DNA of 64,000 bases from UBA8106 sp913052135. GTDB lineage: Bacteria; Acidobacteriota; Vicinamibacteria; Vicinamibacterales; UBA823. The translations under genes and the position numbers were made by a program. The notes under the pieces were generated by a model that made no database searches, was not told the origin of the DNA, and worked only from the letters and a program-made list of their open reading frames with translations. Positions 8,716 through 18,554 of this stretch are shown piece after piece; position 1 is the first letter of the stretch, and every line of letters starts with the position of its first letter. Location: NCBI GenBank assembly GCA_913052135.1, contig CAJXDY010000002.1, positions 1 through 64,000 of the forward strand, read 5' to 3'.

Positions 8716-8732
8716 TTTCGCCAATGGCGAAA
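8716..8732. terminator. short hairpin after the exported-protein gene
   Basis: TTTCGCC (8716-8722) pairs with GGCGAAA (8726-8732) around a 3-base loop just after the stop codon at 8712. The stem is perfect, but no run of T follows on the plus strand, so intrinsic termination is uncertain. Confidence 0.3.
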
Positions 8733-8774
8733 AACGTGAACCATGGTAGTAGTTGAGTATGTTCCGGTTAAGAG

Positions 8775-10772
8775 TTGGACACGTCTCAGTTGGTGACTAA
8801 AAATTCATTGGTTGCTAATGCAACCTCGAAAAACCATAAGGTGAATCGACCGTACTTGCTAGAGCAAGTGGGCGAAGCGGCTGTGGTTCAACTGTACGCT
8901 GATGGTTTTACCACTTTGTCTCTTCGAGAGAAGACGCTTATCTACCATCTGTACTGCGCGGCATTAGCCGGGCGTGACATTTATTATGACCAACGATATG
9001 TTCACAATTTGGAAATGCGTGAGGTGCTTGAGCAAATTCTAATACATGCCGACAATGTAAAGGTGTCTACCTTGGAGGAAATCCGGCGCTATACAAAACT
9101 CTTCTGGATTAATAGTGGCCCTTATAACAATTTAACGGCACGCAAATTTGTTTTAAATTGCACACCGGAAGAATTCTCAATAGCTGTTGTAGCTGCAGGC
9201 AAAGCTGGCGCCAATTTTCCGAGGCGTGAAGGGGAAACACTTAAGGATATGCTTGCTCGTCTTGAGTCGCTGTTCTTTGACGCTTCAGTTGATCCAGTTG
9301 TGACCAATAAAACGCCTGGTAAGGGTGAAGACATTCTGTCTTCCAGTGCGAATAACCTATATGTTGACGTCACAGCTTCTGACGCGCAAGATTTTACTGA
9401 GCACTATCCACTTAATTCGAGATTAACTAAATCTGGTGGTCGACTAGTAGAGGAGGTGTATCGGATTGATGGAAAGTACGGGAAGGAGATCACTAATATA
9501 GTGCGTCACCTTGAGGCTGCGATTCCATTCGCGACCGACGAAATGGCCAAAGCATTAAATGCTCTCATAACTTTTTATCGGACCGGAACATCGCTCGACC
9601 GCGAGGCCTACGACATCGCATGGGTCCAAGATGATGCTTCGCCCGTCGATACGATCAATGGATTTGTCGAAGTGTATATGGATGCTCGAGGTACTAAAGG
9701 TGCGTGGGAGGCGCTCGTCTTTTATATCAACCAGGGTAAAACTTCTGAAATTCGCACCCTCGCTGCAGCTGCGCAGTGGTTTGAGGACCACATGCCTTGG
9801 GAGGCAAAGTATCGCAAGCTAGGCGTACAAGGCATTACCGCTAATGCCATCGACGTGGTTGTCGAATCTGGTGATTCAGGGCCAATCACACCTATTGGTA
9901 TCAACCTTCCTAACGATCAGATCATTCGAGAAAAGCATGGTAGTAAATCTGTATTGTTATCAAATGTAATCGAAGCCCACGATCGATCAATGCCTAGAGA
10001 GTTGCGGACAGAGTTCGCATGGACTACGGAGGAAATTTCACGCGCTGAACGATGGGGTAGTTTCGCAGGCGAACTGACTACGAATATGCACGAAGTGATT
10101 GGTCATGGGTCAGGCAAAATTGCAGACCATCTTAATGGTCAACCTCAAGCATTCCTGAAAGAGCATTACTCGGCACTTGAAGAAAGTAGAGCAGATTTAG
10201 TCGCGCTCTATTTTGTGGCAGATCCCAAGCTCGTTGAATTAGGCTTGGTCGCTGTTGATGATCATGATGACATTGTGCTGACAGAGTATGAAGGATACGC
10301 CAGGAATGCACTGGTACAGTTGCGCCGCGTTCGCGAAGGGACACAACTGGAAGAAGACCACATGCGTAACCGTCAGATGATTGTTCATTGGCTCATGGAG
10401 AATACCGCTGCTGTTGAATCACGCCAGCGCGATGGTAAAACTTTTTACCTTATGAGTGATTGGCAGGCATTTCGTGACGGTGTTGGAGAATTGCTCGCGG
10501 AAGTGCAGAGGATAAAGTCAGAGGGGGATTACGAGGCAGCTGTGCAACTTTTTGATCAGTACGGTATTCACTTCGATCCCGTGCTACGTGATGAGGTCGT
10601 CGCTCGCGTCGATGCTCTTAATTTGCCGTCTTATACGGGTTTCGTGCAGCCTCGTCTTGAGGCCATGACTAATAGCGACGGGAAGATTACCGACGTTCTC
10701 ATTTCGTATCCCCAAGATTTGACTAAGCAAATGCTCGAATATTCTGGACATGCGAATTGTGACGAAAGCTAA
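8775..10772 (+). CDS. M49 family zinc peptidase (dipeptidyl peptidase III-like)
   Basis: A 665-residue cytosolic metallopeptidase of family M49, which removes dipeptides from the N-terminus of short peptides. The family's zinc motif HEXXGH is present as HEVIGH at 439-444, continuing GSGK as in the family, and the second glutamate motif is EESRAD (469-474), corresponding to EECRAE of eukaryotic enzymes. No signal peptide is visible, so action is probably intracellular. The annotated start is TTG 8775; GTG 8793 in the same frame is an alternative, and no strong ribosome site discriminates them. It stands alone on the strand between two exported proteins. Confidence 0.9.
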   Translation: MDTSQLVTKNSLVANATSKNHKVNRPYLLEQVGEAAVVQLYADGFTTLSLREKTLIYHLYCAALAGRDIYYDQRYVHNLEMREVLEQILIHADNVKVSTLEEIRRYTKLFWINSGPYNNLTARKFVLNCTPEEFSIAVVAAGKAGANFPRREGETLKDMLARLESLFFDASVDPVVTNKTPGKGEDILSSSANNLYVDVTASDAQDFTEHYPLNSRLTKSGGRLVEEVYRIDGKYGKEITNIVRHLEAAIPFATDEMAKALNALITFYRTGTSLDREAYDIAWVQDDASPVDTINGFVEVYMDARGTKGAWEALVFYINQGKTSEIRTLAAAAQWFEDHMPWEAKYRKLGVQGITANAIDVVVESGDSGPITPIGINLPNDQIIREKHGSKSVLLSNVIEAHDRSMPRELRTEFAWTTEEISRAERWGSFAGELTTNMHEVIGHGSGKIADHLNGQPQAFLKEHYSALEESRADLVALYFVADPKLVELGLVAVDDHDDIVLTEYEGYARNALVQLRRVREGTQLEEDHMRNRQMIVHWLMENTAAVESRQRDGKTFYLMSDWQAFRDGVGELLAEVQRIKSEGDYEAAVQLFDQYGIHFDPVLRDEVVARVDALNLPSYTGFVQPRLEAMTNSDGKITDVLISYPQDLTKQMLEYSGHANCDES

Positions 10773-10830
10773 TTTAGTTTTCTAGGTAAGACGGTTGAAC
10801 CTCTCGACTTGTGAGGTGGATATCAATTCT

Positions 10831-12978
10831 ATGAATCGTCAAGGCGCTCCTGCTTTACTTGTCCTATCGATTATTTTTTTAGTTTTTGGAACACCTTCAA
10901 GTGTTCTAGCACAGTCGATTAAGAACGCGATGAATGCCAATACAATCTTTAGGCAATTTCTTTTTGAAGCTGAAGATTCTCGGGCCGTAGATCCAAAGGC
11001 ATTCGCAACATTACGGGCTGGCCTGGAAAGCGCTGACGACGAGTTGCGGTTAATAGCGATTCGGGCATTTGGCAGACTTGAACGGTCAGATTCCGTAAGA
11101 TGGCTTATTAACTCAATTGCAGATGAATCTGCAGAAATTCGCGCAGAAGTAGCCAACGCACTGGGCCAGAGCGTTGAATCAATAAGTGAACCGACTGGAG
11201 GTGAGCGTACAGAGTTATCAGTTATTGCAACGGTGCATGCCGCATTAACCTCCCGACTATATAAAGAGACCGATTCAAAGGTACGTGCAGTCCTTGCCCA
11301 AACACTAGGCCGTCTCTCCTTTCGAAACACTCAATCCATCGCAGCAGCTGAGCAACCCCTTTCTGCACTTCTCGACATGCGAGACGTAGAAAGTTTGCAT
11401 GCCTTGTTAGGGGTTGTCGACGGACTTGAATCGCTGACGCGTCAAAACGCCGGACGCCATTCTTTGATGAGTGAAACTGTCGAGGGACTGCGTAACATCG
11501 TAATTGGCCCGATGCCAGTGGTGGAGAACACTCAAGACCAAGATACTTTGGCTCGTGTACGTCGACTGGCCATGTCAGCGTTAGCGATCAACGGGACAGT
11601 GGATAGGACGATGGTGGAAATCGCCCTATCAGACATTGATCCACAAGTACGGCGTTTGGCAGCAACTGCGTTAGGTGCAGCTGACGCGCTCAATGATCGT
11701 GCTGCACTTATTATGGCGGCGTTAAATGACTCAGTGGCAATGGTTCGTTACGAAGCTCTCCGAGCTTACGGAGGCAGGTTGCAGAGCAACGGTTGTCAGC
11801 CAATAATCGATATCCTGAATACGGACGATGGCAATAAGCATCTTTCATTGCTGGCTCTCGATCTTCTAGCGAATGAATGTCCATCTGATCAGTCAGTCGA
11901 TCTTATCCTCGCAAGTGTTGCTGGCGAGTTAACTAGCAACCAGACTTTTTTCAATTGGCACCGTCCTGCGCATGCGCTGGTTTCACTGGCGTCAGTTGCA
12001 CCGGATCGGGCTAAGAATCTGTTACCTCAATTTTCCAAACATCAGATTTGGCAGGTGCGGAGTTATGCAGCTCGTGCTGCCGTAATATTAGCTGCAAACG
12101 ATTGGCTGTTAGTGCTAGCTGATGATAGTCATCCTAATGTACGTACATTAGCGGTTAGGGGTTTAGCACAGCTTGAAGGACATACGGCAGATGAAGTGTA
12201 TCTCGAAGCTCTTGAGAGTTCGGACTATCAACTGATTCTTACTGCAGCGCGAGCGTTGGAAGGTAGTCCGGACAGACGTGTCACTCAGACACTGATGACT
12301 ACGCTTGCCAGGTTGACTGCGGAAAATTCAGACACATCGCGTGATCCTCGTGTAGCGCTTCTGGAGCGCTTGCACGAGCTCGGCTCAAGAAGAAATGCTG
12401 GTGTGTTACGACCCTATCTTGAGGATTTTGATACACGGGTCTCAAATTTAGCGGCTGAAGTGTTAACCGAATGGACAGGTCAGCTTCACGAACCAGCATC
12501 CGTGCAGATGAGAACGACTGACACACCGTTGCTTGAGCCAACTTATCGTATCCAACACGCACGGATCGAGATGAGTAATGGCGGGGTGTTCCACTTAACC
12601 ATGCACCCGAGGGAAGCCCCGGCTACTGTGGCAAGATTTGCACGACTGAGCCGGGAGGGATACTACGACGGTCTCATGTTTCATCGCGTCGTTCCGAATT
12701 TTGTAATTCAAGGTGGTAGTCCAGGTGCTAATGAATTTGCAGGTGACGACATGTACCTGCGCGACGAAGTAGGCTTACGTCCACATGTACGTGGAGCAGT
12801 TGGTATCTCGACGCGGGGACGAGACACTGGTGATGCGCAAATCTTTATTAACCTAGTGGATAATCCACGCTTAGATCACAACTACACGGTGTTTGCGACT
12901 GTTACCAGTGGAATGGATGTTGTCGATCAGATCATGGAAGGTGATGTGATGCAACGGATTACAATTTCTGAACAGTGA
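10831..12978 (+). CDS. exported HEAT-repeat protein fused to a cyclophilin domain
   Basis: A 715-residue two-part protein. The ATG at 10831 gives a clean signal peptide ending SSVLAQS, and is preferred over the TTG at 10795. Residues about 40-550 are alpha-helical HEAT repeats, recognised by recurring units such as RLIAIRAFGRL, EIRAEVANALGQ, VRRLAATALGAADA and VRTLAVRGLAQLEG. Residues about 560-715 form a cyclophilin-type peptidyl-prolyl isomerase with the FHRVVPNFVIQGG active-site signature including the catalytic arginine, and a DAQIFINL segment. It should work in the periplasm, using the repeats to hold a client while the isomerase acts on X-Pro bonds. Neighbours give no pathway clue. Confidence 0.9.
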   Translation: MNRQGAPALLVLSIIFLVFGTPSSVLAQSIKNAMNANTIFRQFLFEAEDSRAVDPKAFATLRAGLESADDELRLIAIRAFGRLERSDSVRWLINSIADESAEIRAEVANALGQSVESISEPTGGERTELSVIATVHAALTSRLYKETDSKVRAVLAQTLGRLSFRNTQSIAAAEQPLSALLDMRDVESLHALLGVVDGLESLTRQNAGRHSLMSETVEGLRNIVIGPMPVVENTQDQDTLARVRRLAMSALAINGTVDRTMVEIALSDIDPQVRRLAATALGAADALNDRAALIMAALNDSVAMVRYEALRAYGGRLQSNGCQPIIDILNTDDGNKHLSLLALDLLANECPSDQSVDLILASVAGELTSNQTFFNWHRPAHALVSLASVAPDRAKNLLPQFSKHQIWQVRSYAARAAVILAANDWLLVLADDSHPNVRTLAVRGLAQLEGHTADEVYLEALESSDYQLILTAARALEGSPDRRVTQTLMTTLARLTAENSDTSRDPRVALLERLHELGSRRNAGVLRPYLEDFDTRVSNLAAEVLTEWTGQLHEPASVQMRTTDTPLLEPTYRIQHARIEMSNGGVFHLTMHPREAPATVARFARLSREGYYDGLMFHRVVPNFVIQGGSPGANEFAGDDMYLRDEVGLRPHVRGAVGISTRGRDTGDAQIFINLVDNPRLDHNYTVFATVTSGMDVVDQIMEGDVMQRITISEQ

Positions 12979-13143
12979 TCAAGAATTGCGGCACCGCACT
13001 TTGGCTAATCTGGTTGTTTTAGAACAAGCCTACACCATTGAGACACGTTGTCTCCCGGCCTATTTCGCGTCAGCGTGCGAGTGTCCGACGTGGCGATCGA
13101 GATGACAGGAGACCGATGAAGTAACGTGTAGAATGTTTCTAGC

Positions 13144-14376
13144 ATGCAAAAAACTCGTTATGGCATTTCTCACTGGCTTGATCGCTATTCCGAGGCCCGC
13201 AAGGTCAGAAACGCTAGATTTCCACGCCATAAAGGGAATTTGGATTTAGACGTTGCAATTATTGGAGGCGGCTTAACTGGATGTGCGACAGCGCAGGCAT
13301 TTGCGGCGTCCGGTGTACGTGTTGGCCTCGTTGAGTCCGATCGGATTGGTCAAGGAGCGAGCGCAAACAGCACAGCCTTCGTAATGCAGGAGCCAGATAT
13401 TGATTTTCAAGATCTCGTTGCCTCTTTCGGATTACGCGCCGCACGTACGATTTGGGAAATGCCCCGCCGTGCCGCATTGGATCTACCTCGGGTTATTCGC
13501 CATCTTAAGATTAAGTGTGAACTTGAGTCGCAAGATTCAGTTTACTTAGCATCCGACAAGGCCGCGGTAAAGCGGTTACGTCAGGAATTCGATGCCCGCC
13601 GGAAAGCTGGATTTCAAGTTCGTTGGTTGACCGCGGATCGTGTTGCGCGTGAGACGAACCTACGTGCAGAGGGTGCAATTCGTGTGTCTGGGAATACAGA
13701 AGTCGATCCCTATAGGCTCTGTCTTGGGCTAGCCAGGTCGGCTGCAGCGCGCGGCGCTACAATTTTTGAACAATCTCCTGTAAAACGGGTTCGCCGCTTT
13801 CGCAACCATGTCCAGTTATTTACGGAACGCGGTCGGATCACTGCAGGTCATGTAGTTGTGGCGCTTGGTGATCCAACAGGATTGTTTAAGCCTTTAAGGC
13901 GGCATTTTCGACATACTCATACTTATGTCGTCGTTACGCCACCTCTGGGAGCGAAGGTGCGTCGGGAGCTAGGGCGGCGTAACACCATGATCTGGGATAC
14001 CCAAGAGCCTTATCATTACCTCAGGTGGACACGGGATGATCGCATCGTTTTTGGAGGGGCTGATCAAGCTCCTACAAATCCAAGGCGACGCAAGAAGGTG
14101 CTAATTCAGCGTGCGGGACAACTTATGTACGAACTTTCAACTCATTACCCGGTTATTTCAGGAATTCAACCTGAGTACGCTTGGGATGGTCCGATTGTTA
14201 ACACTCCCGACGGGCTACCCTACATAGGGCCGCACCGAAATTTCCCTCGCCACTTATTTGCGCTTGGTTTTGGTGGAAATGGGTTGGCGTTAGGATTTTT
14301 GTCATCACGCATTCTTCTTCGTCACTACTTGGACGAGCCTGTCAAGGGCGACGATTTATTTGCGTTCTCTCGGTAG
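13144..14376 (+). CDS. FAD-dependent oxidoreductase, DAO family
   Basis: A 410-residue flavoprotein of the D-amino-acid oxidase/glycine oxidase type. The dinucleotide-binding loop IIGGGLTGC lies near residues 39-47, followed by the acidic end of the second strand (VGLVESD) and the GASANSTAF segment. The C-terminal WDGPIVNTPDGLPYIGPH and GFGGNGLALG motifs close the FAD site as in this family. There is a 38-residue basic N-terminal extension but no signal peptide, so it is probably cytosolic or peripherally attached. The amine substrate is not evident. It is followed 53 bp later by the PIG-L gene. Confidence 0.9.
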   Translation: MQKTRYGISHWLDRYSEARKVRNARFPRHKGNLDLDVAIIGGGLTGCATAQAFAASGVRVGLVESDRIGQGASANSTAFVMQEPDIDFQDLVASFGLRAARTIWEMPRRAALDLPRVIRHLKIKCELESQDSVYLASDKAAVKRLRQEFDARRKAGFQVRWLTADRVARETNLRAEGAIRVSGNTEVDPYRLCLGLARSAAARGATIFEQSPVKRVRRFRNHVQLFTERGRITAGHVVVALGDPTGLFKPLRRHFRHTHTYVVVTPPLGAKVRRELGRRNTMIWDTQEPYHYLRWTRDDRIVFGGADQAPTNPRRRKKVLIQRAGQLMYELSTHYPVISGIQPEYAWDGPIVNTPDGLPYIGPHRNFPRHLFALGFGGNGLALGFLSSRILLRHYLDEPVKGDDLFAFSR

Positions 14377-14429
14377 AGATATAGAAATAGCTGTTATAAA
14401 ATTTCTTTGAGACTAAGCTAACCGTTGCT

Positions 14430-17081
14430 ATGCCCACAAGAGCCATTATCTTCATGTTAATCGTATGCGCACCTGTCTGGATTACTCCAGAAGTGCATGG
14501 GCAAATGCGTACGCAACCGGTTGCTGAGCTTGATGGCCAAGTTGGGCTAGGTTTAATGTTGCGAAAACTCAATATGGTCGGCTCGTTTATGATGATGACC
14601 GCGCATCCTGACGATGAGAACAATGCGATTCTCGCGATGTTAAGCCACGGTCAGGGCGTTCGCACCGCTTTGGTTTCAGCTACCAGAGGTGACGGCGGTC
14701 AGAACGAAATCGGCGCGGAACTCTTTGACGCGTTGGCGGTGCTGCGCACCGAAGAACTTTTAGCGGCTCATCGATTCGACGGAGCTGAGCAATATTTTAC
14801 CCGCGCAGTCGATTTTGGGTATTCGTTTAGCATCGAGGAAACTTTCGAGAAATGGGGCCAGGAAGAAATTCTTGGTGATTTTGTTCGTATGATTCGTGTG
14901 CTTCGGCCCGATGTCATCGTGGGCATGCGACCCACAGGTGCTGGCGGTGGGCAGCACCACCAAGCCTCTGCGCTGCTTGCACAAGAAGCGTTTCGAGCGG
15001 CCGCAGACGCAACCCGTTTTTCTGATCAGTTACAAGAAGGACTTCGTCCTTGGCAAGCACGCAAGTTCTATTTCCGTGTCAGTTCGCCATTTCAAGCGAG
15101 ACTAGGGCCGCCGCAAGGTGACGATATTGTCGCTGTAGATACCGGCGGGTACGATTCACTATTAGGTCGCACCTATGCCCAAATTGGTAGCGAAGCGCGT
15201 AGCATGCACAAGTGCCAAGGGATGCCCCAAGTGTTAGAGGTTCCAGGACAAAGCAACAAGGCCTACTATCGCCTAGCCGAATCGACCGTCGACCATCAAA
15301 CAGCCTCGGACGATTTTTTCAGTGGAATCGGTACAACGATTCTTCAACTTCGACAGTATGCTGGATTTAGCCCGCCATCCGAATTAACAATTCAGCTAAC
15401 GAGTATTGAAACGCATGCAGCGAATGCGTTGCAGGTGTTTGAGAGCGAAGGTGTCGAAGCCACACGTCAACCAATTCGTTCAGGTCTTTCGGCCGTAAGG
15501 AAATTGCGTGATCAGCTCAGCCTGATGAATTTGTCGGATGAAGCACAGTATGAAATTGATTTCAGGCTTGCGCAGAAAGAAGCTCAGTTTGAGCGGGCAT
15601 TGCTTTTAGCGTACGAAATCAAACTAGAAGCGTTAGCCGACGATGGCGTGGTGACTGCAGGTCAACTTGTTCAGGTCTCGACGTTTGTGGCAAATCGAGG
15701 TAATGCGGACATTAGCGCGCGTGGGGTGACTTTTAATGGCTTTGATAATAGCGGTGTTGGTTGTGGAACTGACGTCGTAGATGCTGAATCTGTGTATTCC
15801 TGCGACTCGCAGTTAAGAATACCGGCCGATGCTGCAAACACTACACCATATTTCGAAAGACTCCCTGACGTCGCCCGATATGTTTTCAAGTCAGACGTCC
15901 CGTTCGGTGCAGCATTTAAACCTTCACCGTTCTCCGTGACATTTTCTATTAAGTTTGACAGTGAGAAAATTGACGTCACCTTACCTATTCAACATCGCTA
16001 CGAGGAGAATATCTTCAGCGGTGAACGAAGAATGGAACTTCACGTCGTTCCTCAGTTAGCGGTTAAGATTTCACCAGATATTGTCATTGTCCCACTTCGT
16101 GGAGAACCACGTGACCGAGAAATGCGTGTCAGCGTTACTAATCTCGGAACCGGCGGTATTGAAGGAAAAGTCGCACTCCAGGCGCCGCCTGGATGGATAG
16201 TGACACCGCCAAGTACCCAGGTGACTTTTACGCGGCAGGACGAAGAATGGATAGCGCGTTTTGTCGTTACGCCAGCGGCCGATGTTAAGCCTGGTGAGTT
16301 TGAAATGCTAGCGTCTGTTCAGACTGCCGATGCTACCTTTGGTGAAGATGTTCAAGTTATTGAGTATCCTCACATCCAGCGAAGGCATCTCGTCGGAATT
16401 GCGGAGGCAAGACTGAAGGTAATCGACGTGCGTGTTGCTCCCGATCTAAATGTTGGTTACGTGATGGGTGCTGGTGATCAGATGCCGGTAGCGATCGAAC
16501 AACTGGGCGCTAAATTGGATCGCCTTGACGCGGACACCCTAGCTTGGGGCGACCTTTATAATTACGACGTGATTATTACTGGCGTACGAGCCTACGAATT
16601 GAACCGTCATCTCAGTGCGTATAACGATCGCTTGATCGAGTACGTCAAGGGTGGTGGCACGGTGATCGTTCAGTACAACAAGCTGGGCTTCAATGCAGTG
16701 CAGTATGGGCCATATCCAGCGCAAATCAGTCGTAATCGAGTGACCGATGAACACGCGCCGGTTGAGGTTCTCGTGCCAGAACATCCAGTGTTCACGACAC
16801 CTAATCAAATCACTGAAAATACTTGGAACGGTTGGATACAGGAGCGCGGCTTATACTTTCTTGGCGATCGTGATCCAAAGTATGTCGACCTTGTCCAAAT
16901 TGAAGACTCGTTTAAGTTTAATGATGGACCTAAGCGCGGTGCCTTGGTTGAAGCTCGGGTGGGCGCTGGTCGCTGGATATACGTTGGCCTAGGGCTTTGG
17001 CGCCAATTGCCTGCTGGTACTACCGGCGCATATCAGCTCCTCGCCAATCTGATCAGTCTCGGTAAAGCCACTAATCACTAA
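14430..17081 (+). CDS. large exported PIG-L family deacetylase with NEW3-like and C-terminal domains
   Basis: An 883-residue exported protein. The first 25 residues form a signal peptide ending PEVHGQ. The PIG-L/LmbE N-acetylglucosaminyl deacetylase domain follows at about 45-290: the zinc motif AHPDDE sits near residue 59, RGDGGQNEIG near residue 90, and GGGQHHQA supplies the downstream histidines. Residues about 540-640 resemble an NPCBM-associated NEW3 beta-sandwich (MRVSVTNLGTGG, APPGWIVTPPS). The last 200 residues have a GATase/ThuA-like look (YVMGAGDQMP, YVKGGGTVIVQYN, GAGRWIYVGLGLWRQ). Together this suggests deacetylation of an N-acetylated sugar outside the cytosol. The combination recurs in Acidobacteriota and Bacteroidota; the substrate is unknown. 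Confidence 0.88.
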   Translation: MPTRAIIFMLIVCAPVWITPEVHGQMRTQPVAELDGQVGLGLMLRKLNMVGSFMMMTAHPDDENNAILAMLSHGQGVRTALVSATRGDGGQNEIGAELFDALAVLRTEELLAAHRFDGAEQYFTRAVDFGYSFSIEETFEKWGQEEILGDFVRMIRVLRPDVIVGMRPTGAGGGQHHQASALLAQEAFRAAADATRFSDQLQEGLRPWQARKFYFRVSSPFQARLGPPQGDDIVAVDTGGYDSLLGRTYAQIGSEARSMHKCQGMPQVLEVPGQSNKAYYRLAESTVDHQTASDDFFSGIGTTILQLRQYAGFSPPSELTIQLTSIETHAANALQVFESEGVEATRQPIRSGLSAVRKLRDQLSLMNLSDEAQYEIDFRLAQKEAQFERALLLAYEIKLEALADDGVVTAGQLVQVSTFVANRGNADISARGVTFNGFDNSGVGCGTDVVDAESVYSCDSQLRIPADAANTTPYFERLPDVARYVFKSDVPFGAAFKPSPFSVTFSIKFDSEKIDVTLPIQHRYEENIFSGERRMELHVVPQLAVKISPDIVIVPLRGEPRDREMRVSVTNLGTGGIEGKVALQAPPGWIVTPPSTQVTFTRQDEEWIARFVVTPAADVKPGEFEMLASVQTADATFGEDVQVIEYPHIQRRHLVGIAEARLKVIDVRVAPDLNVGYVMGAGDQMPVAIEQLGAKLDRLDADTLAWGDLYNYDVIITGVRAYELNRHLSAYNDRLIEYVKGGGTVIVQYNKLGFNAVQYGPYPAQISRNRVTDEHAPVEVLVPEHPVFTTPNQITENTWNGWIQERGLYFLGDRDPKYVDLVQIEDSFKFNDGPKRGALVEARVGAGRWIYVGLGLWRQLPAGTTGAYQLLANLISLGKATNH

Positions 17082-17097
17082 TCGTGAATTTCTATAA

Positions 17098-17120
17098 ACC
17101 TGTGACCAAAGATCTCAGGT
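17098..17120. terminator. imperfect hairpin between convergent genes
   Basis: ACCTGTGA (17098-17105) and TCTCAGGT (17113-17120) form an 8-bp stem with one mismatch and a 7-base loop, 17 bp after the PIG-L stop and before the convergent gene end at 17129. A bidirectional terminator is possible but the stem is short and lacks a T run. Confidence 0.22.
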
Positions 17121-17128
17121 GTCCAGTC

Positions 17129-17680
17129 TTAGTGTTTCGAGTCGACGTATTTTTCTGAGAACCAGTACTCGCCCGGCACCGAACCCATGACGCCTTCATA
17201 GAAAATCGTCACTGGCTCTGCATAGTCGATCACACCTTTGAATAGCAGAAGCGCTTCTCCGCTTAGTGATGGCCCATTCTGAATCAAACCGGTTGGGAGA
17301 TTGAGATCAAGGCGACGCATCACGTCGAGCCGTTGATCGCCCTGGATCATATAGAAGCGCTCTGTGCGAAACAGATCTAACAGGTCACCTTCTAGACCGA
17401 CCCAGAACAGGTGTTGCGTGCTTGGATCCGTTAGTAGGCTTTCACGAACTTCGTTGTAGGGCTCGTGTCCAAGCGTACATCTTCCTAATATCGGTGGGTT
17501 AACATAAACGAACCACATGCGCAGCCCGGCCATGCTGGGATCGCTAATGGTTAACTCGATAAGACTGTCATCCATATAAAGCTCGTCCCAAGTTGGGCAC
17601 TCTGTAAATACAACCCGACCGGTGAACAGCACGATAACAGTTACGAGACTCAGAAAAATTTGTTTTGAAGTGTTAATCAT
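17129..17680 (-). CDS. exported protein of unknown function next to the FMN-binding protein
   Basis: I do not recognise this 183-residue protein. It has an N-terminal hydrophobic segment (IFLSLVTVIVLFTGRVVF) that should direct export, after which residue 28 is a cysteine (FTECPTW) with a second one near residue 68 (GRCTLG). The rest is acidic, with no named motif, and ends GEYWFSEKYVDSKH. It lies 16 bp downstream of the flavin-binding gene on the same strand, so the two are very likely co-transcribed and may act together outside the cytosol. Confidence 0.65.
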   Translation of the reverse strand: MINTSKQIFLSLVTVIVLFTGRVVFTECPTWDELYMDDSLIELTISDPSMAGLRMWFVYVNPPILGRCTLGHEPYNEVRESLLTDPSTQHLFWVGLEGDLLDLFRTERFYMIQGDQRLDVMRRLDLNLPTGLIQNGPSLSGEALLLFKGVIDYAEPVTIFYEGVMGSVPGEYWFSEKYVDSKH

Positions 17681-17696
17681 GATCTAGCAATAGGTT

Positions 17697-18275
17697 TTAA
17701 TGTGCGTCACCATTAGTTTCCGCAAGAAACGCTGAGGCAATGCGGCGTGCACTTTTACGAATAGCGCGAGTTGCACTGGAGACGGTGATAGTTGCGGTCG
17801 TGATGCCGTCAACATCCTCGCCCACACGAAAACGATCCAAGATACTCTTGTTTAGGAATTGCTCTGTGAATTCTGGAAGATCAATTGAGAAATACCCGTA
17901 GGGTTCTCGATGTTTGATGATCTCGACGCCAGTGAGCTTGCCGTTTACATCTAGGCCAACCAATATTTCGATTGGTCCTTCATAGCCACGCTCAAGTGGT
18001 TCTATGTCTAGGGTTAAGAACGCGAAGCCTAGTAATTCCTCGCTGTCATTTGTGATCCGGAACGCTTGAATGTGCGGCGAACTCCCTGTGTTTTCTGTAA
18101 ATCGAGTAGCCTCAGGAAACATTACAGCAAGATATGTTTCAAGTCCTGTTAGGGCCGATTGCCGATCCGCGTTCACTTGGACGACTGCAGTTAGCATCAG
18201 CGTAGCGATACCCATGATCGCAGTTCGTAAAAATAGCTTGGTGCGGCGAGTCATTCCTTTATCATCTTTACCCAT
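17697..18275 (-). CDS. exported FMN-binding domain protein (NosR/RnfG-like flavinylation domain)
   Basis: A 192-residue protein with a single N-terminal hydrophobic segment (LFLRTAIMGIATLMLTAVVQVNA) that acts as a signal or anchor, then an FMN-binding domain. The C-terminal DGITTATITVSSATRAIRK matches the flavinylation pattern D-x-x-[ST]-x-A-T seen in RnfG, NqrC and NosR, where ApbE attaches FMN to the last threonine. The domain stands alone here, with no electron-transfer partner domains. The likely role is a one- or two-electron carrier on the outer face of the membrane. It heads a two-gene unit with the exported protein at 17129-17680. The start used is ATG 18275; ATG 18254 is possible. 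Confidence 0.82.
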   Translation of the reverse strand: MGKDDKGMTRRTKLFLRTAIMGIATLMLTAVVQVNADRQSALTGLETYLAVMFPEATRFTENTGSSPHIQAFRITNDSEELLGFAFLTLDIEPLERGYEGPIEILVGLDVNGKLTGVEIIKHREPYGYFSIDLPEFTEQFLNKSILDRFRVGEDVDGITTATITVSSATRAIRKSARRIASAFLAETNGDAH

Positions 18276-18398
18276 GTAGTCACACGATCAATACGGGTAA
18301 AACCAGAGAAAGTTTTGTCGAATTGTAGGCATACGAAGAATTTAACATCTTACCTGCTCTTGTTGGGTTATTTGGTAACTTTTGTTGTTTCTTTACAT

Positions 18399-18404
18399 AT
18401 AATC
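18399..18404 (+). promoter_or_regulatory. TATAAT -10 element ahead of the GQPDF-repeat gene
   Basis: A perfect TATAAT lies 150 bp before the ATG at 18555. No good -35 is found 17 bp upstream, so this is a weak promoter call. The rest of the 279-bp divergent spacer shows nothing else I can name. Confidence 0.25.
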
Positions 18405-18554
18405 ACTTTTCTAATGACTGTTAGGGGTCCGGCAAGGAAATCGTGATTGCTGCATTAATAGCATTTCTCTCGGCTACAATTGCGTTGGTTGGAGACGGTA
18501 AGGCCTTTGTGAGCAAGGCATAAGCTTTTTGCCATTTTTCAGATCGGAGCGATC

